64,000 nt of DNA from the NCBI RefSeq assembly GCF_014203605.1, contig NZ_JACHJJ010000004.1, positions 337,946-401,945 on the forward strand. Reading direction: 5' to 3'. The DNA comes from Thiemannella venezuelensis. GTDB lineage: Bacteria; Actinomycetota; Actinomycetes; Streptosporangiales; Streptosporangiaceae. Both the position numbers and the translations under genes were made by a program. The notes below the pieces were generated by a model. That model saw nothing but the letters and a program-made list of their open reading frames with translations. It was not told the origin of the DNA and did not search any database. The number at the start of each line of letters is the position of its first letter. Position 1 is the first letter of the stretch. Shown here piece after piece: positions 42,533 through 50,550 of this stretch.

Positions 42533-43510
42533 TCAGAGCATCGAGATGTGCACGTGGTCGTAGTGGTTGGCGGTGACCCCGCCGCGGTCTGACATGAAGC
42601 GCCATCCCGAGCCGTGGTTGATGCGCTGCCGCCAGATCACGTACTTGACGCCCAGTTTGTTCCTGTTCTTGATCGCCCAGGCGGCGATCTCGTCGCCGAG
42701 CCGCACTCCGGTGGCGGACGGCATCGCACCGCCCGAGCTCATCATGAAGTCGCAGGCGCGGCCGAGCGGATGCTCGCCGAAGGTGTCGTAGCGGTAGCAG
42801 CCGACCACGTGGGTCAGGTCGAAGCGCCGCTTGATGGTCTCGCGCATGTTCCGGGTGCGGTCGGTGATGTTGTCGACGCCGTTGGGCAGCTGCGGGACCC
42901 AGCTGCCGTCGGAGCGGCGGCCCGAGCCCAGGGGGACGAGCTGGTCGAGCTTCTTCTTGATGTCCTTGATCAGCTCCTCGGCGTCCCGGCGCCGGTCCTC
43001 GACCTCGTCCGCCTCCTCGCGGATCTCCTCGATGAGCTCGGCGGCCCTGGTCGCGGCCTGCTCCCGGCGCTTGCGGCTCTGGGCGAAGCCCTCCAGGTAG
43101 GCGCTCTGCTGGGCGGTCAGCTGCTCCATCACGGCCGCGCCGCTCATGTCGCCGCCGGAGAACAGCAGCGCCGAGGGCAGGCCCCCGGAGTTGCTCTGGT
43201 AGCTGAGCTGGACGATGGAGTCGACCTCGCTCTTGGCCTCGTCGTAGGTCTTCTCGGCCTTGCGCAGGTTCGCCTTGGCGACGTCCTCGGCCTTCTGCGC
43301 CTTCTTGAGGGACTCGCGCTTGGCCGCGTACTCCTCGATGAGCGCGTCGACCTTCTTGTTCAGCCCGGCCAGCTCCTTCCTGAGCTCGGCCTCGGTGGGC
43401 TTGGGCGCCGCGCTGCCCGCGGTGGGCAGGGTGAGGGTGAATCCGAGTGCCGAGACCAGGCAGGCGCTGACGACCGCATGCCGGCGGAACGTGGGGGACG
43501 CAGCCGCCAC
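42533..43510 (-). CDS. Exported coiled-coil protein with C-terminal wall-associated domain
   Basis: Protein of 325 residues. A signal peptide (VVSACLVSALGFTLTLPTAGSAA) leads into a long coiled coil (about 40-195, Lys/Glu/Ala-rich) like the N-terminal regulatory part of RipA/CwlO-type hydrolases. The C-terminal domain (THVVGCYRYDTFGEHPLGRACDFMMSSGG ... VKYVIWRQRINHGSGWRFM ... NHYDHVHISML) is the ARB_07466-like domain found on actinobacterial cell-wall proteins; its conserved His/Asp pattern (CDFM, DHVH) resembles LAS-type peptidases. GTG 43510 has AGGAGAG upstream and lies just after a c-di-AMP riboswitch, so expression should fall when c-di-AMP is high. A longer frame reading back through the riboswitch is not used. 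Confidence 0.88.
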   Translation of the reverse strand: MAAASPTFRRHAVVSACLVSALGFTLTLPTAGSAAPKPTEAELRKELAGLNKKVDALIEEYAAKRESLKKAQKAEDVAKANLRKAEKTYDEAKSEVDSIVQLSYQSNSGGLPSALLFSGGDMSGAAVMEQLTAQQSAYLEGFAQSRKRREQAATRAAELIEEIREEADEVEDRRRDAEELIKDIKKKLDQLVPLGSGRRSDGSWVPQLPNGVDNITDRTRNMRETIKRRFDLTHVVGCYRYDTFGEHPLGRACDFMMSSGGAMPSATGVRLGDEIAAWAIKNRNKLGVKYVIWRQRINHGSGWRFMSDRGGVTANHYDHVHISML

Positions 43511-43526
43511 GAACTCTCCTCTCCTT

Positions 43527-43640
43527 CTGCCGGCCGGGTTAGCTGACGGGTTCGGGCCGGAGCAGCCCTTCCACCGGAGTGGTTCACCCCAATTGCGGTG
43601 GTTCCCCGACTCTCGGGCAAGGTGCCCGAGATTAGGCATA
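43527..43640 (-). promoter_or_regulatory. ydaO/yuaA-type c-di-AMP riboswitch
   Basis: On the coding strand the 5' leader holds the actinobacterial ydaO core: a GC hairpin (CTCGGGCACCTTGCCCGAG, 43613-43631), then GAGTCGGGGAACC, TTGGGGTGAA, GGGCTGCTCC and CCGAACCCGTCAGCTAACC (about 43534-43552). These blocks are spaced as in riboswitches before rpf and NlpC/P60 genes of this phylum. It ends about 20 bases before the ribosome site of the exported coiled-coil gene. c-di-AMP binding turns such genes off. Confidence 0.9.
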
Positions 43641-43720
43641 TCTGCTGATGAAGCCGATGCGTGAAGGATAGTAGAGGTAAAGCAATGGTCATGCGACTTC
43701 AAGCCGATACAAAGTAGTGA

Positions 43721-44800
43721 TCAGCTTGTGACGACGGAGCGCAGAAGCCGCGCCGCCTCCTCCGGCAGGACGTCGTTCACGAAGGCACCCATGGCCGACT
43801 CCGACCCGGCGAGGTACTTCAGCTTGTCCGCGGCCCGCCGGATGCTGAACAGCTCCAGGTGCGCGTAGGACAGATCCCGGCCGGTGCTGACCGGGGCCTG
43901 GTGCCAGGCCGCGACGTACGGCATCGCCACGCCGAACAACCCGTCCAGCCGGCGCAGGACGTCGGTGTAGAGGGGGCCGAAGGCCGCCCGCTCGGCCGGC
44001 TCCAGCCCGCCCAGGTCGGGCACCCGGCGGTGCGGGTAGAGGTGGACCTCGTACGGCCAGCGGGCCGCGGCGGGAACGAAGGCCGTCCAGTGCTCGTTGG
44101 CGGCGACCACCCGCACGCCCGCCTCCCGTTCGGCGGCCAGCACGTCGGCGAAGAGGTTGCCCCCGGTCCGCTCCCGGTGGCGCTCGGCTGCGGCGAGGGT
44201 GAGCCGGGTGCGCGGGGTCACGTACGGGTAGGCGTAGATCTGGCCGTGCGGATGGGCCAGCGTGATCCCGATCTCGGCGCCCCGGTTCTCGAAGCAGAAC
44301 ACCTGCTCCACGCCCGGGATCGCCGACAGCTCCGCCGTACGGTCGATCCAGGCCTCCATGACCAGCTCGACCCTCTCGGGAGAGAGGGAGGAGAAGGAGG
44401 AGTCGTGGTCGGAGGTGAAGCAGACCACCTCGCAGCGGCCCGCGCCCGGGCGGACCTCGCTGAGCCCGCCCGCCTGCCCGTACTCCCCGGATCGGGCGGA
44501 GAACGACGGGAACCGGTTCTCGAAGACGACCACGTCGTAGTCGGGAGAGGGGATCTCGGTGAGCCGGCCGGGCCCGGAGGGGCAGAGCGGGCACTCCGCG
44601 GCGGACGGCAGGAAGGTCCGGCCCTGCCGGTGCCCGGCGATCGCGATCCACTCCTCGGTGAGCGGGTCGTAGCGCAGCTCGGAGGCGTCCGGGCGGGGCG
44701 GCAGCTCGCGTGCGTCGGGCACGTCGCGGTCGGCGTCGTCGCGCCGGTCGAAGTAGATCAGCTCCCGGCCGTCCGCCAGGCGGGTGACCGTGCGCTTCAT
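43721..44800 (-). CDS. galT: Galactose-1-phosphate uridylyltransferase
   Basis: Leloir-pathway enzyme of 359 residues that exchanges UDP between glucose-1-P and galactose-1-P. Seen: the N-terminal RYDPLTEEWIAIAGHRQGRTF, zinc Cys pair in ECPLCPSG, VFENRFPSF, and the active-site His triad segment ITLAHPHGQIYAYPY (HPH). The C-terminal half has LYPHRRVPDLGGL and HLELFSI. ATG 44800 lies inside the stop of the DeoR-type regulator gene (ATGA), so the two are coupled. galK and galE are not in the window. Confidence 0.95.
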   Translation of the reverse strand: MKRTVTRLADGRELIYFDRRDDADRDVPDARELPPRPDASELRYDPLTEEWIAIAGHRQGRTFLPSAAECPLCPSGPGRLTEIPSPDYDVVVFENRFPSFSARSGEYGQAGGLSEVRPGAGRCEVVCFTSDHDSSFSSLSPERVELVMEAWIDRTAELSAIPGVEQVFCFENRGAEIGITLAHPHGQIYAYPYVTPRTRLTLAAAERHRERTGGNLFADVLAAEREAGVRVVAANEHWTAFVPAAARWPYEVHLYPHRRVPDLGGLEPAERAAFGPLYTDVLRRLDGLFGVAMPYVAAWHQAPVSTGRDLSYAHLELFSIRRAADKLKYLAGSESAMGAFVNDVLPEEAARLLRSVVTS

Positions 44801-45597
44801 CGCTCCGCCACCCGGCCCTCCGGCTGCGGCTCGGCGATGAGCAGTTCGCCCACCCGGCCGGAGAGCTCCTCGCGGGCCTCCTCGGGCAGGCCGGAGTCGC
44901 TGATCACGATGTGGGCCTCCGACAGTGCGGCGATGGTGCTGATCCCGACGGTGTCCCACTTGCTGTGGTCGGCGGGGACGACCAGGCGGTGGGCGGAGGC
45001 GACGAGCGCCCGGTTGGTCTCGGCCTCGAGCAGGTTGGGAGTGGTGAACCCGGCGCGGGCGCTCATCCCGTGCACGCCGAGGAAGAGGGTGTCCACGTGC
45101 AGCCCCCGGACCGCCGCCACGGCGACCGGGCCGACCAGCGCGTCGGAGGGGGTCCGCACGCCGCCGGTCAGCACGACCGTGCGGTCGGCGCGGGGGGAGC
45201 GGTGGAAGACGTCGGCGATCCGGATCGAGTTGGTGATGACCGTCAGCTCCGGCACGTCGGTGACGAGGTGGGCCAGAGTCCAGGTCGTCGTCCCGGCGGA
45301 GAGCGCGATGGCCGTGCCGGGCCGGACGAGCAGGGCCGCCTGCCGGGCGATCGCCTCCTTCTCCGCCTGCTGGCGGGCCGACTTGGCGGTGAACCCGGGC
45401 TCCTCGGTCGAGCCGGCGCCGGCGGCGGTGGCACCGCCGTGGACCTTCTCCAGCAGGCCGCGTTCGGCGAGGACCTCCAGATCCCGGCGGATCGTCATGT
45501 CGGAGACGCCGAGCTCGCGGACGAGATCGGCGACCCGCGCCCCGCCGGAGCTGCGCACCCGCTCCAGAATCGCCTGCTGCCGCTGTTGGGCCAGCAT
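44797..45597 (-). CDS. DeoR/GlpR-family sugar-phosphate regulator
   Basis: Repressor of 266 residues. The N-terminal winged helix is textbook DeoR (QQRQQAILERVRSSGGARVADLVRELGVSDMTIRRDLEVLAERGLLEKVHGGA), and the C-terminal DeoRC sensor has GTAIALSAGTTTWTLAHLV, VITNSIRIADVF, LTGGVRTPSDALVGPVA and VPADHSKW, which bind sugar phosphates. ATG is preceded by AAGGAG. It is coupled to galT and probably represses the pair; the inverted repeat at 45611-45662 in front is the likely operator. The effector is inferred to be a galactose or hexose phosphate. Confidence 0.93.
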   Translation of the reverse strand: MLAQQRQQAILERVRSSGGARVADLVRELGVSDMTIRRDLEVLAERGLLEKVHGGATAAGAGSTEEPGFTAKSARQQAEKEAIARQAALLVRPGTAIALSAGTTTWTLAHLVTDVPELTVITNSIRIADVFHRSPRADRTVVLTGGVRTPSDALVGPVAVAAVRGLHVDTLFLGVHGMSARAGFTTPNLLEAETNRALVASAHRLVVPADHSKWDTVGISTIAALSEAHIVISDSGLPEEAREELSGRVGELLIAEPQPEGRVAER

Positions 45598-45610
45598 CCA
45601 TCACTCCTTA

Positions 45611-45662
45611 ATCAAACATCTTCCTTCAAATTACCACAGACTGCCGCTGACTCGTGTTTGAT
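45611..45662 (-). promoter_or_regulatory. DeoR-type operator pair upstream of the regulator-galT operon
   Basis: ATCAAACA at 45611-45618 and TGTTTGAT at 45655-45662 form a perfect 8-base inverted pair, 36 bases apart, in an A/T-rich island. TCAAACA/TGTTTGA is the usual DeoR/GlpR half-site, so this fits autoregulation. Confidence 0.65.
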
Positions 45663-45678
45663 TTTGCTGGTTAATCCC

Positions 45679-46275
45679 TCACAACCGGTCAAGCTCCTCC
45701 CGGATGTTGGCCCGTGCCGCCGCCTCGGCGCCGGACACCCGGAAGATCGCCGGCAGGTCCAGCAGTGAGCGCAGCACCGCCGCCCGGCCCGCCCGGAAGG
45801 CGTCGTCGGGAACGAAGGCGTACTCCTCGCGCACCGCCGCCGCGTAGGCCGCGTAGAGGTCCGGCGGGGCGGCCAGGATCGCCAGGTCCGCGTCGCACAA
45901 CACGGCCCCGTCCGCGTCCGAGGGTTCGGGGGCATGGGTGACCGTGAGCCTGACCAGCCGGGCGACCGCGGCCACCTCCTCCGGCGGCAGGCCCATCTCG
46001 GGCAGCGCCCGCTCGGCCAGCCGGGCGCTGCGCTCCTCGTTGTCCCCGCGCCGGGGGTCGTAGACGGCGTCGTGGAACCAGGCGGCGAGCCGTACGAGGT
46101 CGGGGTTGTCGGCGTGCGGGGCCAGCGCGTCGACGTGGGCGAGCACCGCCTCCAGATGGGCGGTCGTGTGGTATTTGCGGTGCGGCTCGGCGTACCGGGC
46201 GATCAGGTCGCGGCCGAGGGCCTCGGCGTGCGGGCCGGCCAGCTCCCGCCAGCGGTCAATCAGCTCCATGTCCAT
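45679..46275 (-). CDS. HD-domain metal-dependent phosphohydrolase
   Basis: Protein of 198 residues of the predicted HD-superfamily hydrolase group. Motifs: RKYHTTAHLEAVLAHVDAL (first His ligands), the HD pair in AAWFHDAVYDPRRGDNEERSARLA, and the third His/Asp in TVTHAPEPSDADGAVLCDADLAILAA. Substrates are usually phosphomonoesters or nucleotides; not determined here. It is a single gene on the minus strand, separated from the DeoR operon by the operator region. A longer reading of the frame upstream overlaps the bL37-like gene and is not used. Confidence 0.88.
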   Translation of the reverse strand: MDMELIDRWRELAGPHAEALGRDLIARYAEPHRKYHTTAHLEAVLAHVDALAPHADNPDLVRLAAWFHDAVYDPRRGDNEERSARLAERALPEMGLPPEEVAAVARLVRLTVTHAPEPSDADGAVLCDADLAILAAPPDLYAAYAAAVREEYAFVPDDAFRAGRAAVLRSLLDLPAIFRVSGAEAAARANIREELDRL

Positions 46276-46383
46276 GCCCCGGAGCCTAGAGGGCGGGCGG
46301 CCCGTCTTTTTGGGCCTTGTACGGCGGGCGATCCGGGAGGACGGTGAAGGCCTGACCCGGCGGACGAGAAGGGGCGGTCGAGC

Positions 46384-46461
46384 ATGGCGCGCAGAGCACG
46401 CAAGGCCCGGGCCCGCAAGAAGCGCAAGGCCAACCACGGCAAGCGCCCGGCGGCCCGGTGA
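46384..46461 (+). CDS. bL37-like ribosomal micro-protein (25 aa)
   Basis: A 25-residue, extremely basic protein: it starts MARRARKARARKKRK and ends ANHGKRPAAR. The tail ANHGKRP and the length match bL37, the small actinobacterial 50S protein seen in mycobacterial ribosome structures. GAAGGGG lies about 9 bases upstream of ATG 46384. It is divergent from the HD hydrolase gene and far too short for routine gene calling. The match is from memory of the conserved tail, so a quick homology check is advisable. Confidence 0.75.
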   Translation: MARRARKARARKKRKANHGKRPAAR

Positions 46462-46489
46462 CCCGGCGGCCCGGTGACGTGCCGGGAGG

Positions 46490-47059
46490 TCAGACGCGGC
46501 GGCCCCAGGAGGCCAGCAGCCGGGTCTGGGCGTCGGGGTCGGCGGGCAGCGGCTGCTGCTCCCCGATGACGCCGGCCTGGCGGTAGCCGTCCTCGGCGCC
46601 GGCGAACCAGGCCGCGCAGGTCTCGACCAGTTCCGGGTCGAGCCGCTCGTCCGCGCCGATCGCGCGGGCCAGGTCCCAGGTGTGGATGAGGGCGTCGGCG
46701 AACAGCTCGGTGATGTACTCCGCGCCGGGCACATCGCCGAAGGACAGGTGGGTCACGCGGGTCAGGGACTCCTCGGCGCAGGACGCGTGGACGGCGGCCG
46801 CGGCCGCGGCGTCGAAGGCCTTGGGCGGGTCGTCGCCGAGCAGGTCGCCGTCGAAGACGTCGCCGAGTTCGGCGACGGTCCGCCCGGCGAGCAGCTCGGG
46901 GGCCCAGAGGCTCTCGCCCACCATGTGGTTGACGAGGGCGCGGACGTCCCAGTCCACGCACGGTGTCGGGTTCTCCCACTGCTCCGGTGCGATCCGGTGC
47001 ACGAGAGCGCCGAAATCGTCCAGCGCGCGGCGGTAGGCCTCGCGAATTTCGATGATCAT
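46490..47059 (-). CDS. TIGR03086-type DinB-fold protein
   Basis: Protein of 189 residues of the actinobacterial TIGR03086/MDMPI-like family of mycothiol-linked, metal-binding helical-bundle proteins. Family marks: ENPTPCVDWDVRALVNHMVGESLW, with the first metal His, and ADALIHTWDLARAIG, with the HTWDLA motif shared by the whole group. The function of this subfamily is not settled. ATG follows GGGAGGG. It is one of three DinB/MDMPI-type proteins in the window (others at 14227 and 39882). Confidence 0.88.
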   Translation of the reverse strand: MIIEIREAYRRALDDFGALVHRIAPEQWENPTPCVDWDVRALVNHMVGESLWAPELLAGRTVAELGDVFDGDLLGDDPPKAFDAAAAAAVHASCAEESLTRVTHLSFGDVPGAEYITELFADALIHTWDLARAIGADERLDPELVETCAAWFAGAEDGYRQAGVIGEQQPLPADPDAQTRLLASWGRRV

Positions 47060-47224
47060 GGTGCCCTCCCGAGTCGTCAGTTCGACCGTAACCTCTGGTC
47101 GGCCAGGAGTCAGGGGGCTTGTTGGGCATGACCGAACAATGCATGCCGTACCCGATGGATCGGGTTCATTCCACGGTCATCCCGGTGTAAGTGAGCGGTC
47201 ACGATATTTCGTGATGATTCGCCC

Positions 47225-48781
47225 ATGCGCAACACGACCCTCACCCGCCTCACCGCGGCCGCGGCCGCCGGCCTGGTACTCCTGCCCGCCACCGCCCACG
47301 CCGCCGGCGGAGCCGAGTCCCGACCCCGGGGCATCGAACTGGCCTTCCTCGGCCGCTACACCACCGGGACGGTCGCCGCCGGCGCCTCGGAGATCACCGC
47401 CTACGACGCGCCCACCCGGCGGGTCTTCGTCGTGAACGCGCAGGCGGGCACCGTCGACGTGCTCGACATCCGCGACCCCCGCAGACCGCGCAAGGTCGCC
47501 ACCCTGGACACGCCGGGCGCCAACAGCGTCGCGGTCTCCGGCGGGCTGGTGGCCGTCGCCCGGCAGGCCGCCGCCAAGACCGACCCGGGCACCGTGGCCT
47601 TCTTCGACGCCAGGACCGGCAGGAAGATCAGGGAGGTCACCGTCGGCGCCCTGCCCGACATGGTGACCTTCACCCCGGACGGCCGCCGCGCGGTCGTCGC
47701 CAACGAGGGCGAGCCGGAGTCCTACTGCGAGGGCCGGGCGAACGACCCCGAGGGCTCCGTCAGCATCATCGACCTGCGCCGCTGGACGGTGCGGACCGCG
47801 GGCTTCGGGCGGTTCGGCGCCGACGAGCTGCGCGCCCGGGGAGTGCGGATCTCCGGCCCCGGCGCGTCGGCCGCCCGGGACCTGGAACCCGAGTACGTCA
47901 CCGCCGAGCGCGGTACCGCCTACGTCACCCTCCAGGAGAACAACGCGCTCGCGATCGTGGACCTGGACCGGGCCGAGGTCCGCGACATCGTCCCCCTCGG
48001 CCTCAAGGACTGGTCGAAGAGCGGTCTCGACACCTCCGACAAGGACGGCGGCACCGGCATCCGGCCCCGCCCGGTCAAGGGCATGTACCAGCCCGACGCC
48101 GTCGCGCACCTCCACGCCCGGGGACGGACCTACCTCGTCACCGCCAACGAGGGCGACGGCCGGGAGTGGGGCTGCCACGCCGACGAGGTGCGGGTGAAGT
48201 CGCTCACCCTCTCCGCCGCGGCCTTCCCCGACGCCGCGGCCCTGCAGAAGGACGCCGAGCTCGGCCGGCTGAACGTCGCCGCCGACTCGCCCAGGGACGC
48301 CGCCGGCGCCTACACCGAGCTGCACGCCTTCGGCGCCCGCTCGATCTCGGTTCGTACGGCCTCCGGCGAGCTGGTCTGGGACTCCGGCGACGAACTGGAG
48401 CGGCTGGTCGCGGAGAGGCTGCCGGAGCAGTTCAACGCCGACAACGAGGAGAACGGCTCCGCCGACAGCCGCAGCGACAACAAGGGTCCCGAGCCCGAGG
48501 GCGTCACGGTCGGCGAGGTGCGGGGCCGTACCTACGCCTTCACCGGGCTGGAGCGCGTCGGCGGGATCGTCGCCTACGACATGAGCGACCCCCGCGCGCC
48601 GCGGCCGGCCGGCTACGTCAACACCCGCGACTTCGCCGGCTCGGTCGAGGACGGCACCGCCGGAGACGTCGGCCCCGAGGGGGTGCTGTTCATCTCCGCC
48701 GGGCAGAGCCCGACCCGCCGCCCGCTGCTCGTGGTCGGCAACGAGGTCAGCGGCACCACCGCGATCTACGAGATCCGCTGA
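47225..48781 (+). CDS. Secreted choice-of-anchor I family beta-propeller protein
   Basis: Exported protein of 518 residues. A Sec signal (TRLTAAAAAGLVLLPATAHAAGG) precedes a seven-bladed propeller-like region with repeated strands (ITAYDAPTRRVFVVNAQAGTVDVLDI, PDMVTFTPDGRRAVVANEGEPESYC, AYVTLQENNALAIVDLD) and the family motifs YLVTANEGDGREWG and NKGPEPEGVTVGEVRG. This is the choice-of-anchor I domain, related to alkaline-phosphatase-like LVIVD proteins; no sorting signal or membrane anchor follows, so it is probably released. Function unknown. A perfect palindromic terminator follows. Confidence 0.88.
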   Translation: MRNTTLTRLTAAAAAGLVLLPATAHAAGGAESRPRGIELAFLGRYTTGTVAAGASEITAYDAPTRRVFVVNAQAGTVDVLDIRDPRRPRKVATLDTPGANSVAVSGGLVAVARQAAAKTDPGTVAFFDARTGRKIREVTVGALPDMVTFTPDGRRAVVANEGEPESYCEGRANDPEGSVSIIDLRRWTVRTAGFGRFGADELRARGVRISGPGASAARDLEPEYVTAERGTAYVTLQENNALAIVDLDRAEVRDIVPLGLKDWSKSGLDTSDKDGGTGIRPRPVKGMYQPDAVAHLHARGRTYLVTANEGDGREWGCHADEVRVKSLTLSAAAFPDAAALQKDAELGRLNVAADSPRDAAGAYTELHAFGARSISVRTASGELVWDSGDELERLVAERLPEQFNADNEENGSADSRSDNKGPEPEGVTVGEVRGRTYAFTGLERVGGIVAYDMSDPRAPRPAGYVNTRDFAGSVEDGTAGDVGPEGVLFISAGQSPTRRPLLVVGNEVSGTTAIYEIR

Positions 48782-48793
48782 GGCCGCGCCGTG

Positions 48794-48833
48794 CCTGATC
48801 CGCCTCCGGGCGCGCGCCCGGAGGCGGATCAGG
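48794..48833. terminator. Perfect 40-base palindromic terminator
   Basis: A perfect palindrome (left arm CCTGATCCGCCTCCGGGCGC) between two convergent genes. It covers the stop codon of the leftward phosphatase gene (48829-48831), so stop codon and terminator overlap. Confidence 0.85.
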
Positions 48834-50550
48834 GCAGGTTCTGCTCGACCCAGACGATCTTCCCCTCGGGCGCCGGGCGGGAGCCCCAGCGGCGGGCGAC
48901 CTGGTTGACCAGCCGGAGCCCGCGCCCGCTGTCGTCGGCGCCGGACGCCTCGCGCAGGACCGGTGCCACGGGAGAGCGGTCGGCCACCTCGCACACCAGC
49001 CGGTGACCGCGCAGCAGACGCAGCCCGATCGGGCCCTCCCCGTGCAGGACCGCGTTGGTGACCACCTCGCTGACCAGCAGTTCGGTGGTGGCGGCGAGGG
49101 CGCCCAGCCCCCAGCCGGTGAGCGTGGCGCGGACGAAGCGGCGGGCCCGTACCGCGGACCCGGTCTCCGCGGGGAGCGTGAGCTGCGCGACCTCCGCGGG
49201 GGAGAGCTCGCGCACCCGCGCCAGCAGGAGCGCGATGTCGTCGCGCTCGTGCCCCGGGCGCTGCGCGCCGATCGTGAGGTCGCAGACCTCCTCCAGGTCG
49301 TCGTTGCGCTCGGCGAGCAGGCCGCGGAGCGCGCCGATGCCCTCGTCGATGTCGCGGTCCCGGCTCTCCACCAGGCCGTCGGTGTAGAAGGCCAGCACGG
49401 AGCCGTGCGGGAGGGTCAGCTCGACCGTCTCCGCAGGGGCGTCGCCGATGCCGAGCGGCAGCCCGGCGGGCATCTCGACCAGCTCGGTCTCGCCGTCCGG
49501 GCGGATGAGGATCGGCGGCACGTGCCCGGCCCGGGCGAACGCGCAGCGCCGGGTGACCGGATCGTAGGTGGCGTACACGCACGTCGCGATCTGCGTCGGG
49601 TCCAGGTCCTGGCTCATCCGGTTGAGCCGGAACAGCACCTCTCCCGGGGGCAGGTCCAGGCCGGCCAGGGTACGGGCGGCCGTGCGGAGCTGACCCATCG
49701 TGGCGGCGGCCCTGATGCCGTGCCCCATCACGTCGCCGACCACCAGCGCGGCCCGGCAGCCCGGAAGCGGGATCACGTCGTACCAGTCGCCGCCCACCCC
49801 CGCCAGGTCGCTGGCCGGCAGGTAGCGCGAGGCGATGGACAGCCCCAGCGGCCGGTGGAGGTCCGCCGGGAGCAGGCTGCTCTGCAACGTCAGCGCGGTG
49901 CGGCGTTCGTGGCCGTAGAGCCGGGCGTTGTCCAGGCAGATCGCGGTCCTGGCGGCCAGTTCCTCGCCGAGTGTCACGTCCTGCTCGTCGAAGGGCGCGC
50001 TCGACGGCTCGCGGGTGAAGACGGCGAAGCCCAGCACCCGGCCGCGCGCCTTCAGCGGCACCACCAGGAAGGAGCTGTTCTCCAGCACCTTGGACACCGA
50101 GCCGCGCTTCCAGAACCGGCCGATCCTGTCGGCCGTGCGGGCGTCCAGCCGGGGGTGGAGGATCGGCGTGCCGGTCGCCATCGAGGTGGCGTAGGGCGTC
50201 CACGCCTCGTAGACGACGACCTCGTCCACCGGGAACGCGGTGGCGTACTCGCCCGGCGACGGGGCCGCCACGCCCACCGCGATCCGCCGGACCAGCGCCG
50301 AGCCGTCGTTGGTGCGGTGCGGGAACTCGCCCTCGCGGACCAGCCGGTCCTGCACCAGGACGCCCGCCGCGTCCGCGAACTGCGGTACGGCGACCTCCAT
50401 CAGCTCCCGGCCCGTCTCGAACAGGTCCAGGGTGGTGCCGATCCGCCTGCTCGCCGCGGTCAGCAGCGAGAGCCGCTCGTGCAGGGAGGCCGGGCTGCCC
50501 ATCCGGGGCTCGCCCGCTCCCGGGGATCTGGTGACGAAACGACGGTTCAT
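48829..50550 (-). CDS. GAF-PP2C-HATPase multidomain phosphatase (RsbU/RsbW-like)
   Basis: Cytoplasmic signalling protein of 573 residues that joins three parts. A GAF sensor (about 30-205; VLGFAVFTREPSSAPFDEQDVTLGEELA), a SpoIIE-type PP2C phosphatase (about 215-430; GVGGDWYDVIPLPGCRAALVVGDVMGHG, FARAGHVPPIL, LAFYTDGLVESRDRDID, ERDDIALLLAR), and an anti-sigma-type HATPase domain (about 445-573; LVSEVVTNAVLHGEGPIGL, DSGRGLRLVNQVARRWG). It can thus in principle both dephosphorylate an anti-anti-sigma factor and act as a kinase or sigma binder. The ATG lies inside the stop codon of the oxidoreductase gene (ATGA), so the two are translationally coupled. Confidence 0.92.
   Translation of the reverse strand: MNRRFVTRSPGAGEPRMGSPASLHERLSLLTAASRRIGTTLDLFETGRELMEVAVPQFADAAGVLVQDRLVREGEFPHRTNDGSALVRRIAVGVAAPSPGEYATAFPVDEVVVYEAWTPYATSMATGTPILHPRLDARTADRIGRFWKRGSVSKVLENSSFLVVPLKARGRVLGFAVFTREPSSAPFDEQDVTLGEELAARTAICLDNARLYGHERRTALTLQSSLLPADLHRPLGLSIASRYLPASDLAGVGGDWYDVIPLPGCRAALVVGDVMGHGIRAAATMGQLRTAARTLAGLDLPPGEVLFRLNRMSQDLDPTQIATCVYATYDPVTRRCAFARAGHVPPILIRPDGETELVEMPAGLPLGIGDAPAETVELTLPHGSVLAFYTDGLVESRDRDIDEGIGALRGLLAERNDDLEEVCDLTIGAQRPGHERDDIALLLARVRELSPAEVAQLTLPAETGSAVRARRFVRATLTGWGLGALAATTELLVSEVVTNAVLHGEGPIGLRLLRGHRLVCEVADRSPVAPVLREASGADDSGRGLRLVNQVARRWGSRPAPEGKIVWVEQNLP

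Noticed and set aside
43511..43702. A 64-residue N-terminal extension of the exported coiled-coil protein
   Set aside because: It would be translated through the c-di-AMP riboswitch; GTG 43510 has a good ribosome site and directly precedes the signal peptide.
44797..45604. A long frame fusing galT with a second reading of the DeoR region
   Set aside because: Reading galT's frame upstream gives a Gly/Arg-rich artefact; the DeoR regulator in another frame is complete and coupled by ATGA.
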